In this document: positions 19,173-26,985 of the stretch, one piece after another
Numbering within the stretch: position 1 is the stretch's first letter
How the letters are laid out: every line of letters starts with the position of its first letter
Position numbers and translations under genes: made by a program
Source of the DNA: a virus
Strand: one strand, 5' to 3'
Length of the DNA stretch: 64,000 bases
IMG/VR virus record: IMGVR_UViG_3300017917_002953
Location: 1-64,000 of that record
Notes under the pieces: generated by a model
The model's database searches: none
Told to the model about the DNA's origin: nothing
What the model saw: only the letters and a program-made list of their open reading frames with translations

Positions 19173-19775
19173 ATGACAAAAACTATTAAGAAAGATTCTC
19201 CAAAAGTATTAGGGTTGGATGTATCGACAAAAACTATTGGATGGGCATTATTCGATATTCAAACTAGAGAATTGTTGGAACTAACTCACATTTCACCTGT
19301 TCCAAAACCAAAAGTAGAAGACAAAATTGAAGAATTAATTTTGAAGGGTAATATCTTCAGACAGAAACTTGAAAATTATGTCGGTATGGGAATTAAGTAT
19401 GTGGTTATAGAAGAGCCACTATTAAATTCGAATAATGTTTATACCGTTGGTACATTAATGAGATTTAACACATTGGTGTGTAAAGAAGTTTATGATGTCT
19501 TAGGAGTTGTTCCGGTATTTATCTCAACTTATAATTCAAGAAAATTTGCATTTCCTGAGTTAGTTCAAGAAAATGATAAAGGTAAATTTGTTCTTTTTGG
19601 AGGTCTTCCAAAAACTATCGATAAAAAGAATATCATTTGGGACTTAGTTGCGAAAAGAGAACCTCAAATCACATGGCAATATACTAAGAACAATACCCTT
19701 AAAAAAGAAAATTTTGACCAAACCGACGCATATTGTGCGGCATTAGGTTACATGAAAATGAAAGAAATTTGGTAG
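19173..19775 (+). CDS. RuvC-like Holliday junction resolvase / RNase H-fold nuclease
   Basis: 200 residues. RNase H-fold landmarks: 'LGLDVSTKTIGWA' (first catalytic Asp at 16), 'YVVIEEPLL' (catalytic Glu near 87) and C-terminal 'NFDQTDAYCAALGY' carrying the final acidic pair. These are the RuvC-superfamily metal ligands. Predicted to cleave four-way or branched DNA during replication and before packaging, taking the role of T4 gp49. Only 2 nt after the structural gene, but functionally it opens the replication block. The promoter for the next gene begins inside its last codons. Confidence 0.75.
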   Translation: MTKTIKKDSPKVLGLDVSTKTIGWALFDIQTRELLELTHISPVPKPKVEDKIEELILKGNIFRQKLENYVGMGIKYVVIEEPLLNSNNVYTVGTLMRFNTLVCKEVYDVLGVVPVFISTYNSRKFAFPELVQENDKGKFVLFGGLPKTIDKKNIIWDLVAKREPQITWQYTKNNTLKKENFDQTDAYCAALGYMKMKEIW

Positions 19776-19799
19776 TTTAGGAAAAATGTTTTATCTTTG
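19769..19799 (+). promoter_or_regulatory. Bacteroidetes sigma-A type promoter
   Basis: TTG at 19769-19771, exactly 20 nt, then TATCTTTG at 19792-19799, matching TTG/TAnnTTTG. Start would be near 19,805, giving a short leader to the ATG at 19,820. Confidence 0.8.
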
Positions 19800-19819
19800 T
19801 GTGAAAATCATAAATCAAG

Positions 19820-20206
19820 ATGGGGAAGATATTAAGAAAAGATACTGATACCAAAAAACTTAAAAGGATAATTTTAAAACATTCAAAAGACATCTCAACC
19901 TATAATGATAGGCTTAGAGGTGTCTTTTCTATTAAAAATATTCGTATTTATGATATCGATAGTATTTTTAAAAAGGTTGAGGTTGATATTGAATTCAAAG
20001 GTGAAATATACGCTCAATTGTCCTCGATTAGAGGTGATGAGTGGATTGATTCTAAAATTTTGACGAATGACAAATTTAGTGTGTCTAAAGTTCGTCTTAA
20101 TAAGTTCTTCAAAAGAAGGTTATTAAATGATGTTAAACATCGTTTATCTTACTTTAATGAGGACATTCTTCATGATAGTCAAATAAAAAAAATAAAATGG
20201 ATATGA
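19820..20206 (+). CDS. Hypothetical basic protein
   Basis: 128 residues, Lys/Arg-rich, with predicted helix at the start ('DTKKLKRIILKHSKDI') and a mixed alpha/beta centre ('IRIYDIDSIFKKVEVDIEF'). No recognised domain. First gene after a clear sigma-A type promoter, so probably an early or middle product. Overlaps the next small gene by 10 nt. Confidence 0.7.
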   Translation: MGKILRKDTDTKKLKRIILKHSKDISTYNDRLRGVFSIKNIRIYDIDSIFKKVEVDIEFKGEIYAQLSSIRGDEWIDSKILTNDKFSVSKVRLNKFFKRRLLNDVKHRLSYFNEDILHDSQIKKIKWI

Positions 20207-20355
20207 CATATTTTATAATTTGGATTGTTATTGCCTCTTTAGGGGTTTTAATATTTCCGATAGGTAATCGAATTGAAAAACTTGATGACAATCATCGTTT
20301 AAAGAAATGGTGGAAGAAACATATTACGGACACTTACAAGGGTAATGACTTTTAA
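20197..20355 (+). CDS. Small single-pass membrane protein
   Basis: 52 residues: Met, one hydrophobic segment ('YFIIWIVIASLGVLIFPIG', about 5-23) and a basic tail ('HRLKKWWKKH'). Starts at ATG 20,197 inside the end of the previous gene (10-nt overlap). Function unknown; many phages carry such early small membrane proteins. Confidence 0.6.
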   Translation: MDMTYFIIWIVIASLGVLIFPIGNRIEKLDDNHRLKKWWKKHITDTYKGNDF

Positions 20356-20375
20356 AAATAAAAGTTTTATATTTA
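20345..20375 (+). promoter_or_regulatory. Weak sigma-A type promoter candidate
   Basis: ATG(20345-20347)-N20-TATATTTA(20368-20375): the TG and the 20-nt spacer match the series, but the -7 box ends TTTA and the first T is missing. It sits 4 nt before the primase ATG. Confidence 0.35.
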
Positions 20376-20379
20376 AGTC

Positions 20380-21294
20380 ATGACAGAAGAAGTTGAAGTA
20401 TTAGTTGAATTATTAACAGATGTTTTGGGAGAACCCCACCAACATTATGAAACTCGTGGTCAAATTTCTTTTGACTGTCCTGTTTGTGCGGATGAAAAAG
20501 GGTTGGACCATGGTGATGGGAAAGGTAATTTAGAAATTAATTACGGGAAACATGTTTATAAATGTTGGTCGTGTGGTGAAACTTTAGGGACTCACGGACC
20601 TTTAGGTAAGTTATTTGACAAATACGCAACTAAAGAACAAAAGAAAATTTATAACTTAATCAAACCTGAGGAACTTCAAAAACAAGAACAAAAAAAGAAT
20701 GCTTTAAAATTACCGGAAGGTTATACTCAATTTAAAGATTCCAATCCAAGATTTATTCCTCATGCGGAGGCTTACCGATACTTAACCTCAAGAGGTATTA
20801 CTGATGAGATTATTGAAAAATATCAAATAGGTTATACAGTGACTGGTGATTTTGCCTATAGGGTAATTGTTCCATCATTTAACAAGAATGGGGTTTTGAA
20901 TTATTTTGTTGCGAGGTCTTGGGTTCCAAAAAAGATGAAATATAAAAACCCAACAGCTGCCAAAGATGAAATAATTTTTAATGAGAGTCGAATTGATTGG
21001 TTTAAGGATGTTTATTTGGTTGAGGGTGTATTTGATAGTTTTTTCTTGGATAATTCAATTGTTATGTTGGGGAAAAAGATGAGTCCGTTATTATTTGAAA
21101 CTTTATATGAAAAAGTTTTGGGTAATATTATTATATGTGTGGATGGTGATGCTTGGGATGACGGATTAAAGTTATATCATGAATTAAATGGGGGTAGATT
21201 GTACAATAAAATTAAAATTGTAAAATTACCTACCGATAAAGATGTCTGTGACTTACGAGGACAGATTGACGAATATTATTATGAGATTAGATGA
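20380..21294 (+). CDS. DnaG-type DNA primase (zinc ribbon + TOPRIM)
   Basis: 304 residues. N-terminal zinc ribbon C33-x2-C36 ... C62-x2-C65 ('FDCPVC', 'YKCWSC') binds template DNA in CHC2-type primases. The TOPRIM fold follows: 'VYLVEGVFDSFF' supplies the Glu and 'IIICVDGDAWDDG' the Asp cluster for metal binding. Shorter than bacterial DnaG (about 600) and lacking the DnaB-interaction domain, close to the size of T4 gp61. Makes RNA primers for lagging-strand synthesis. ATGA overlap with the next small gene. Confidence 0.88.
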   Translation: MTEEVEVLVELLTDVLGEPHQHYETRGQISFDCPVCADEKGLDHGDGKGNLEINYGKHVYKCWSCGETLGTHGPLGKLFDKYATKEQKKIYNLIKPEELQKQEQKKNALKLPEGYTQFKDSNPRFIPHAEAYRYLTSRGITDEIIEKYQIGYTVTGDFAYRVIVPSFNKNGVLNYFVARSWVPKKMKYKNPTAAKDEIIFNESRIDWFKDVYLVEGVFDSFFLDNSIVMLGKKMSPLLFETLYEKVLGNIIICVDGDAWDDGLKLYHELNGGRLYNKIKIVKLPTDKDVCDLRGQIDEYYYEIR

Positions 21295-21443
21295 GTAATT
21301 TAAGAATTAATATAAGATTTTTTATGTGGCACTTTAAAGTGTCAAATGATTGGGAATTCAGTTGGAGTTATAACGAAGCTCACAAAGGATTTCCAAATGG
21401 TTGGTTTGATGTGTATCAATTCGAACCTTTTAAAAAAAGATAA
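21291..21443 (+). CDS. Small aromatic-rich protein, unknown
   Basis: 50 residues, start ATG overlapping the primase stop (ATGA). Rich in Trp, Phe and Tyr ('MWHFKVSNDWEFSWSY', 'GWFDVYQFEPF') and ending in Lys/Arg. Not recognised. Coupling to the primase suggests expression with the replication genes. Confidence 0.6.
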   Translation: MSNLRINIRFFMWHFKVSNDWEFSWSYNEAHKGFPNGWFDVYQFEPFKKR

Positions 21444-21450
21444 AAAAAAT

Positions 21451-21481
21451 TTGGTGGAATAAAAAAAGAATCGTAGTTTTG
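21451..21481 (+). promoter_or_regulatory. Bacteroidetes sigma-A type promoter
   Basis: TTG 21451-21453, 20 nt, TAGTTTTG 21474-21481. Start expected near 21,487, upstream of ATG 21,505. Confidence 0.75.
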
Positions 21482-21504
21482 TCTTGAATTTAAAATTAAA
21501 CTTT

Positions 21505-21669
21505 ATGTCAGGTACAATTTCATTTAATTTGGAAACTTATCAATCATTCAAAAAAGAGTATCAAAACGCTGTGAATGGTAATAAAACTCAATTTAAATTC
21601 CAAAATAACGATTTCTTAACAAGTTACGCCAAATATCTATTAGAATATTTGAAATGTAAATTTGAGTAA
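21505..21669 (+). CDS. Hypothetical small protein
   Basis: 54 residues from ATG 21,505 (a TTG at 21,484 in the same frame would lie at the predicted transcription start and is less likely). Mixed composition with a helical, aromatic C-terminal half ('FLTSYAKYLLEYLKCKF'). Its stop is immediately followed by the nuclease ATG, so the two are probably co-translated. Confidence 0.6.
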   Translation: MSGTISFNLETYQSFKKEYQNAVNGNKTQFKFQNNDFLTSYAKYLLEYLKCKFE

Positions 21670-22512
21670 ATGGATTTAAAAAAAATTGCGATTGAAATAC
21701 GAGAACTAATTAGTCAACGACAACAAGAATTAGGTCTTACTTTTGAAGAGGATAATCATATCTATACCATGAATGGGAGAAATGATTATCCTTCTGTATC
21801 TAAAGTATTAAAGAAATTTTATACTGAATTCCCGACTGAACAAGCGGCGTATAATAAAGCCGGTGGAGACCCACAAAAACAACAAGAGTTAATTGAGGAG
21901 TGGGCAGCTGCCGGAACCTATTCAACTAACATGGGTAGTAGAGTTCATTACGAACTTGAAAAAGAAACCATAAAAAGAAATGGTGGTTATAAAGAAGTTA
22001 GACAACCTATTTTTGAATGTGACAATACCCAATTATTTAAAAGCGACAATATGATTGTTGCCGGTAAAAACTTCCTTAACTTAATGGAGCAACGAGGTGC
22101 GATATTACTTGATACTGAGATGGTGTTGGGTGACCCGGAACTAGGTTATACCGGACAACCCGATAAGGTATGGTTGATAATGAATATCCATCAAAATGAA
22201 TTTGGGTTGGTTATTACTGATTGGAAAACTAATAAGCCGAAAAACTTCCTTGAAACAAGATATACTAAAAGAATGTTGGAACCATATGGTAAATCACCGG
22301 ACAACGCGTTGGGTCATTACCAGGTTCAATTACCTCTTTATGGTAAATTGTTAATTAAAATGTTGGAAGGTACTAAGTATGAGAATATTAAGTTATACGG
22401 ATGTATTATTACTCACCTAAAAGAAGATGCTACTTTTGATGAATATCGTGTTCCAAAAGATGTTATTACGACAACTTTAAACATGGATATGAAAAAATAT
22501 TTGGTTAAGTAA
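21670..22512 (+). CDS. PD-(D/E)XK superfamily nuclease (RecB/Cas4-like exonuclease)
   Basis: 280 residues. Core motifs: 'GSRVHYELE' helix, 'DTEMVLGDPELGYTGQPD' (first catalytic Asp) and 'LVITDWKTNK' (D-x-K), the RecB/Cas4-type arrangement. Predicted Mg-dependent DNA nuclease for recombination, end processing or host DNA breakdown. Lies among gp46/gp47 homologues and the primase, which favours a recombination role. No helicase or Fe-S cysteines seen. Confidence 0.78.
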   Translation: MDLKKIAIEIRELISQRQQELGLTFEEDNHIYTMNGRNDYPSVSKVLKKFYTEFPTEQAAYNKAGGDPQKQQELIEEWAAAGTYSTNMGSRVHYELEKETIKRNGGYKEVRQPIFECDNTQLFKSDNMIVAGKNFLNLMEQRGAILLDTEMVLGDPELGYTGQPDKVWLIMNIHQNEFGLVITDWKTNKPKNFLETRYTKRMLEPYGKSPDNALGHYQVQLPLYGKLLIKMLEGTKYENIKLYGCIITHLKEDATFDEYRVPKDVITTTLNMDMKKYLVK

Positions 22513-22531
22513 AAAACTTTATCTATCTTTG
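22501..22531 (+). promoter_or_regulatory. Bacteroidetes sigma-A type promoter
   Basis: TTG 22501-22503, 20 nt, TATCTTTG 22524-22531; the -33 box overlaps the end of the nuclease gene. Drives the WCT-motif gene at 22,554. Confidence 0.8.
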
Positions 22532-22553
22532 TCTCCAATATAAAAAAAGAGAT

Positions 22554-23441
22554 ATGTCTAAAATTGATGATTTAAGGGTAAAGTACCCTACAGTTCAACT
22601 TCAAACTTTTACAAAATTTGTTGATGCGGATAAAACTCCGACTAAAAAATATGTTGAATTTTTATTAAAAACATGGTCTCGACGAGACATGAATGGTTGT
22701 GTAAGAACTACTGCTCAATTAATTAGTTTGGTTCATAAATTTGACGAATTACTACCATATATTGAGGAAAAGGACATTTACAATAAAAATTATACTTGGG
22801 TTCCTGCATTACAAAAAGTAATAGACGATGCGGAAAGTGAAAAAGAATTTAAAAGTTTTGATAGAAAAGACCATGTTGAGGTTTTATATGAGGATGATAA
22901 GATACTTTTTCTCATTCCAAAAACACATAAAGGGTCTTTAAAGTATGGTGCAAATACTAGATGGTGTACTGCCTCAAGAAACAATGCCTCAACATTTAAT
23001 AATTATTCAAAATCAGGATTACTTGCTTATTTGATTGATAAAACGGGAAAAAATACCGCTCATTATCAAAAAGTTGCGTTTTATTTATCTTGGAATGAGA
23101 TAGGTATAACCTCAGCAATTGACATTTATAATACTAACGATAATGTTTGTGGGGACAAAATGATTATTAAAGGAGGATGGGACGATGAAGTACTTTTTAA
23201 GATGATGACAATTTTTCGACTTAAATTCATCAATTATAAGAAAATTAAAACATCAATTGATAATATCAATTCGTTTGGTGAAACTTTAAAAAGATTAAAC
23301 TTCGATTTATTAAAAGATAGTTTGGAAAAACTTGAACAATCGATAGAACCTTCGTATATTTCTAATCTAAAGGAGAACATCGATAGTTTCCTTGAAAAAC
23401 TTAACACTAAAAAATATGGAATTACAACAACCGAAAATTAA
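22554..23441 (+). CDS. WCT-motif protein (unknown function)
   Basis: 295 residues. The centre has 'YGANTRWCTAS' (W137-C138) followed by 'TFNNYSKSGLLAYLID', the core shared with the 43,428 and 56,230 proteins of this window. Upstream half is helical. Unlike those two it has no capsid-targeting-like N-terminus and is transcribed from its own sigma-A type promoter, suggesting an intracellular early role. The conserved Cys could be catalytic, but no known enzyme family is recognised. Confidence 0.75.
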   Translation: MSKIDDLRVKYPTVQLQTFTKFVDADKTPTKKYVEFLLKTWSRRDMNGCVRTTAQLISLVHKFDELLPYIEEKDIYNKNYTWVPALQKVIDDAESEKEFKSFDRKDHVEVLYEDDKILFLIPKTHKGSLKYGANTRWCTASRNNASTFNNYSKSGLLAYLIDKTGKNTAHYQKVAFYLSWNEIGITSAIDIYNTNDNVCGDKMIIKGGWDDEVLFKMMTIFRLKFINYKKIKTSIDNINSFGETLKRLNFDLLKDSLEKLEQSIEPSYISNLKENIDSFLEKLNTKKYGITTTEN

Positions 23442-23652
23442 TTTAAAAGAGTGTCCAACGATAAAATGTGAATCTTGTAATGGGATTTACTTTAGAGAGG
23501 TGATTTACCTTAAAAGAGTTCCAAAACTTATGACAGGTTCACCTGAGGATACAACCGTGCCATTCCCGATTTACAAATGTGATTCGTGTGGTCATGTCAA
23601 TAAAGGATTCAACCCATTTGAGGAAGAAGAAAAAACATTAATTAAAGAATAA
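23416..23652 (+). CDS. Zinc-ribbon protein
   Basis: 78 residues from ATG 23,416 (26-nt overlap with the upstream gene; an earlier TTG is possible). Two CxxC pairs, 'IKCESCNG' and 'YKCDSCGH', about 40 residues apart form a rubredoxin/zinc-ribbon knuckle; acidic C-terminus. Could bind nucleic acid or protein. Stop overlaps the gp47 start (TAATG). Confidence 0.7.
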   Translation: MELQQPKINLKECPTIKCESCNGIYFREVIYLKRVPKLMTGSPEDTTVPFPIYKCDSCGHVNKGFNPFEEEEKTLIKE

Positions 23653-24437
23653 TGATAAATAGATTAGTACATTTTTCTGATTTACACATCAAACTTTTTA
23701 AAGACCACGATTTATATCGGGACATACTTGAAGTTGCGTTAAAAGAATGGAAAACATTACAACCGGATAGGATTGTCTTCACTGGTGATTTGGTTCATTC
23801 AAAAAATCAAATGACACCGGAGTTGGTTGAGTTTGTTGCTTGGATATTAACCGAATGTTCCAAGATTGCGAAGACAATTGTTATTATCGGTAATCACGAT
23901 TTCCTTGAAAACAACAATGCAAGATTGGATGCCCTAACACCGATTGTGGATTCATTAAAAAATGATAATATTGTTTATTTGAAAAACCGAGGTGTTTATC
24001 CGGATGATAATGTGAATTGGTGTGTTTATTCATTGATGGAACACAACATTCCACCGGACATTGAAAAATCGGAGAACAAGAATATTGGATTGTTCCATGG
24101 ACCTATTCAAGGATTATATACTGACATTGGTTTCAAATTTGAAGATGGATTTGAGGTTAGTAAGTTTGATGGGTGTGATTTGGTATTATGTGGTGATATT
24201 CACAAAAGACAAGTATTTGACATACCTGGTGGTAAAAAGGCGTACATGGTGGGTTCAACCATCCAACAAAATTTTGGGGAAACCATAAAAAACCATGGTT
24301 ATGGTGTTTATGATATTGAGAAAGATGAGTGTGTTTTTGTTGATTTACCTAACACTAAACCATATCTAAAATTTTCAATCGATTCATTTGATTGTATTGA
24401 AAAGGGAACTGAAAAGTTATTAAACAATGGAAAATAA
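23652..24437 (+). CDS. gp47/SbcD/Mre11-type recombination nuclease
   Basis: 261 residues. Metallophosphoesterase motifs in order: 'FSDLHIK' (D10, H12), 'VFTGDLVHS', 'VIIGNHDF', 'GLFHGP', 'VLCGDIHKRQ'. The family acts with the SbcC/Rad50-like ATPase (26,986 gene) in DNA-end resection and recombination-dependent replication. Shorter than T4 gp47 (about 339), so the C-terminal capping region is reduced. Translationally coupled to the zinc-ribbon gene; overlaps the next ORF by 11 nt. Confidence 0.88.
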   Translation: MINRLVHFSDLHIKLFKDHDLYRDILEVALKEWKTLQPDRIVFTGDLVHSKNQMTPELVEFVAWILTECSKIAKTIVIIGNHDFLENNNARLDALTPIVDSLKNDNIVYLKNRGVYPDDNVNWCVYSLMEHNIPPDIEKSENKNIGLFHGPIQGLYTDIGFKFEDGFEVSKFDGCDLVLCGDIHKRQVFDIPGGKKAYMVGSTIQQNFGETIKNHGYGVYDIEKDECVFVDLPNTKPYLKFSIDSFDCIEKGTEKLLNNGK

Positions 24438-24648
24438 TATGGGACCATTAAAGAAGGTTACAGAAGATATTTTACCAAAAATTAAAAACAGGTATTATAG
24501 ATTTGGTAAAAAAGAAATTAAAGTTGGTGATACTATCGGCTCCATTATGTTAGAGGTTTCAAAAGAAGGTGAGAATGAAACGATGGAAATGAGAACTTTT
24601 GTAATTGATGAAGGTGGTATTGCTTATGTATTGAGTGATAAAAAATAG
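24427..24648 (+). CDS. Hypothetical protein between gp47 and gp46 homologues
   Basis: 73 residues, beta-rich after a short basic helix ('RYYRFGKKEIKVGDTIGSI', 'MRTFVIDEGGIAYVLS'). Not recognised. Overlaps the gp47 homologue by 11 nt, so expressed in the same operon. Confidence 0.6.
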   Translation: MENNMGPLKKVTEDILPKIKNRYYRFGKKEIKVGDTIGSIMLEVSKEGENETMEMRTFVIDEGGIAYVLSDKK

Positions 24649-24654
24649 GTTAAT

Positions 24655-24912
24655 ATGGGAAATCTTAGAGACAAATATACGGATGAGGAATGGGATGAAC
24701 TCGAAAGAGAAATTGAACATGAAAAAAAGTTGGGTCAGCCCGATGATAGGTATTTGGCGATTTTTGTTGATAGTTTAACTAAAGACCGATTGATTGAACT
24801 CAAAAATAAATTAATTGAATGTAATATCCCAAGACATCAATATTGGAGAATTGATGATTGGATAAAGTATAGAGAAAATAAAGAGCGTGAGTCAAATACA
24901 ACTAACAACTAA
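24655..24912 (+). CDS. Hypothetical charged helical protein
   Basis: 85 residues, highly charged and helical ('DEEWDELEREIEHEKKLG', 'IELKNKLIECNIP'). No known domain. Its end overlaps the GTG start of the next gene by 26 nt. Confidence 0.6.
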   Translation: MGNLRDKYTDEEWDELEREIEHEKKLGQPDDRYLAIFVDSLTKDRLIELKNKLIECNIPRHQYWRIDDWIKYRENKERESNTTNN

Positions 24913-25624
24913 TCAATTCAAATCGGTTCAAGAATTTTGTAAATTAAACAAAATTGAGAACATTGATGAGTTCATTACCAAATGTTTTACTTCAGGATTT
25001 AATATTGAAAAATATGGTTTATTAAATTCCGGGGTTAAAAATGAAAAAATAGTGGAAAAAGAAGTCATCGTTGAAAAACGAGTGGAAGTTCCGGTTGAGG
25101 TAATCAAAGAAGTTGTTAAAGTTGAATATGTTGAGGTTGAAAAACCGGTTGAAAAAATCGTTGAAGTCATAAAAGAAGTTCCGAGCCCTCCCACGGAAAT
25201 CGAAGTCATCAAATATGTTGATAGAGAGGTTATTAAGGAGGTAAAAGTGGAAGTTCCTGTCGAAAAAATAGTATATATTCACGACAAAAAAGAAGAGGAA
25301 GTTGTCACAAATTTAGACAATATTTGTGACAAACCTGAACCAATTATTATTGAGAAGATAGTTGAAGTTCCGGTTGAAGTTATTAAGGAGGTTATTGTTG
25401 AAAAAGAGGTGATTAAAGAAGTTATTGTTGAAAACGATACTGATAGTAAATTAAAACCTAAATTAGATGCTCTCCAACAGACGGTTCAAAAACTTAAGTT
25501 AGATAATATTGAAAAAGATAAACTGATAAAAGAATACGAGAAGACAATTCAAGATATTCAAAAGTTCAATGAAGGAACCAAGGCAATGTATTTGAAAGGT
25601 TCCAATTTGGATAATAAATTATAG
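24887..25624 (+). CDS. Val/Glu repeat and coiled-coil protein
   Basis: 245 residues, GTG start (no earlier in-frame ATG). 1-45 helical; about 48-180 is a repeat of 'VEVPVEVIKEV'-like units alternating beta-prone hydrophobics with Glu/Lys; about 185-245 is coiled coil. Such (EVPVEVIKE)n stretches occur in surface-anchored and phage proteins as extended spacers. Lies in the recombination operon, but function is unknown; possibly a scaffold or spacer. The repeats produce long antisense ORFs that are shadows. Confidence 0.65.
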   Translation: MSQIQLTTNQFKSVQEFCKLNKIENIDEFITKCFTSGFNIEKYGLLNSGVKNEKIVEKEVIVEKRVEVPVEVIKEVVKVEYVEVEKPVEKIVEVIKEVPSPPTEIEVIKYVDREVIKEVKVEVPVEKIVYIHDKKEEEVVTNLDNICDKPEPIIIEKIVEVPVEVIKEVIVEKEVIKEVIVENDTDSKLKPKLDALQQTVQKLKLDNIEKDKLIKEYEKTIQDIQKFNEGTKAMYLKGSNLDNKL

Positions 25625-25636
25625 AAATAATCTAAT

Positions 25637-25915
25637 ATGGAAAATTATTATGTAGATTTAAGAGTTAGTGGTGGTAAAGAAGAAATCCAAGAATTACTTG
25701 AATTATTAACGAAGATACAAATTTTAGGGTCAGTAGGTTCTAATAGAACTATTCCGGTGACGGTTGATGGTGATGGTAGCGCTCGACTACGATTTGAAAC
25801 AACCTCAACTGAAGAAGACCAAATTGAAAAAATAAAAGAATTCCGTTCCATCCAAAAATTCATAAGTGAAGTTGAAAAAGGTGAGAACATAAGCACACAT
25901 TATATAGGTGAATAA
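25637..25915 (+). CDS. Hypothetical protein
   Basis: 92 residues, alpha/beta ('YYVDLRVSGGKEEIQELLELL', 'SARLRFETTS', 'IQKFISEVEKG'). Layout suggests a small ferredoxin-like fold, not verified. Followed after 1 nt by the membrane-protein ATG. Confidence 0.6.
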   Translation: MENYYVDLRVSGGKEEIQELLELLTKIQILGSVGSNRTIPVTVDGDGSARLRFETTSTEEDQIEKIKEFRSIQKFISEVEKGENISTHYIGE

Positions 25916-25916
25916 T

Positions 25917-26255
25917 ATGGAAATTTTAGTATGGTTTATATTAAGTTATGGACTTATGAACATTATGGTTTTTGGTTCGATATTCCAAGGATTAAGGGAT
26001 TCGTTCAAAAAATGGGGAGAAAATAAATTAATGCCGTTTAATGAAGTCGGTGAATTTATTTCAGGTATTCTGTCCTGTCCAATGTGTTTTAGTACTTGGG
26101 GAGGTTTCGCACTTTCATTGTTGGTTTTTTCACCGACTTTCACATTATTTGGAACACCTATTTGGATTAGTTGGTTCTTTGATGGTATATTATCGTCAGG
26201 GGCCGTGTGGGCGATAAATGCTATTGTTGAATGGTTTGAAGAAAACCGAAATTAA
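25917..26255 (+). CDS. DUF1360-like membrane protein
   Basis: 112 residues from ATG 25,917 (a GTG 9 nt upstream is an alternative). Three hydrophobic segments (about 2-22, 50-72, 80-102) around 'SCPMCFSTWGGF', a CxxCxxxWxG-like signature of DUF1360 inner-membrane proteins, which are also found in phages. Function unknown. Confidence 0.65.
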   Translation: MEILVWFILSYGLMNIMVFGSIFQGLRDSFKKWGENKLMPFNEVGEFISGILSCPMCFSTWGGFALSLLVFSPTFTLFGTPIWISWFFDGILSSGAVWAINAIVEWFEENRN

Positions 26256-26258
26256 ATA

Positions 26259-26771
26259 ATGGAAAACAAGTTAGGTGATTTTATAATAAAGCAAATCGAA
26301 GATAAAAAAGTTCAACGATGGATTATTCCAAGTGAGGATTTATTCGTCCTTTGTGGTAATATGGGAATTATCGATGATGATGACCTTATGATAAATGTGA
26401 TGGAATATTTGGAAGAAAATGAAATTGATGTTAATTTTCATAATCAACAGGCGACCGGATATTATCGAAGATGGAATGAACTTGAAAAAATGATTACCTT
26501 ACGAAAAATGTTGAACGGTACTAAAACGGAGACTCAATTGATGATGGAAAAAGTTGATTCAATAAAAGTTCCTGAACGACCTGAGTGGTTGGGGGAATAT
26601 ATGGATGATGATGAAGAAGGTGTAACTCCGGTAAAATATGAACATCAGGAAGAGTTTGCGAGAATACGAGAAATGATAATAGAAGAATTGACTGAAAGGG
26701 TTAATAACGAACCGGAAATAACAATTGAGGAACTCCAACAAGAAATAAATAACGAAAATAATAACAATTAA
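26259..26771 (+). CDS. Hypothetical acidic protein
   Basis: 170 residues, acidic, mostly helical with an Asn/Glu-rich tail. No recognised motif ('RWIIPSEDLFVLCGNMG', 'EYMDDDEEG'). Same operon as the flanking recombination genes. Confidence 0.6.
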   Translation: MENKLGDFIIKQIEDKKVQRWIIPSEDLFVLCGNMGIIDDDDLMINVMEYLEENEIDVNFHNQQATGYYRRWNELEKMITLRKMLNGTKTETQLMMEKVDSIKVPERPEWLGEYMDDDEEGVTPVKYEHQEEFARIREMIIEELTERVNNEPEITIEELQQEINNENNNN

Positions 26772-26784
26772 ATAAATAAAAATT

Positions 26785-26979
26785 ATGCCAAAATCAAAAA
26801 CAAGAGGTTCATTAAAAGAACACAGAACAAGAGTTAAACACAGAAATAATACTCTTAAAGGACAATCAAGAGCATTCCAAAAAATCTTAAATGACCAAAT
26901 GGAAGAATTGAAAAGAAAATATGAGGAAGCTCAAGCTCAAAGTGGAATAACTGAAAATCAAGAGGTTGTAACACAATAA
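26785..26979 (+). CDS. Small basic helical protein
   Basis: 64 residues. Basic N-terminal half ('KSKTRGSLKEHRTRVKHR') and Gln-rich helix ('MEELKRKYEEAQAQSG'). Could bind nucleic acid. Directly precedes the gp46 homologue (6-nt gap). Confidence 0.6.
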   Translation: MPKSKTRGSLKEHRTRVKHRNNTLKGQSRAFQKILNDQMEELKRKYEEAQAQSGITENQEVVTQ

Positions 26980-26985
26980 TAAACC

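Noticed and set aside
24928-25282. Antisense ORFs over the VPVE repeat gene
   Set aside because: Low-complexity mirror of the sense repeat; the sense frame has proper neighbours and a coiled-coil C-terminus.
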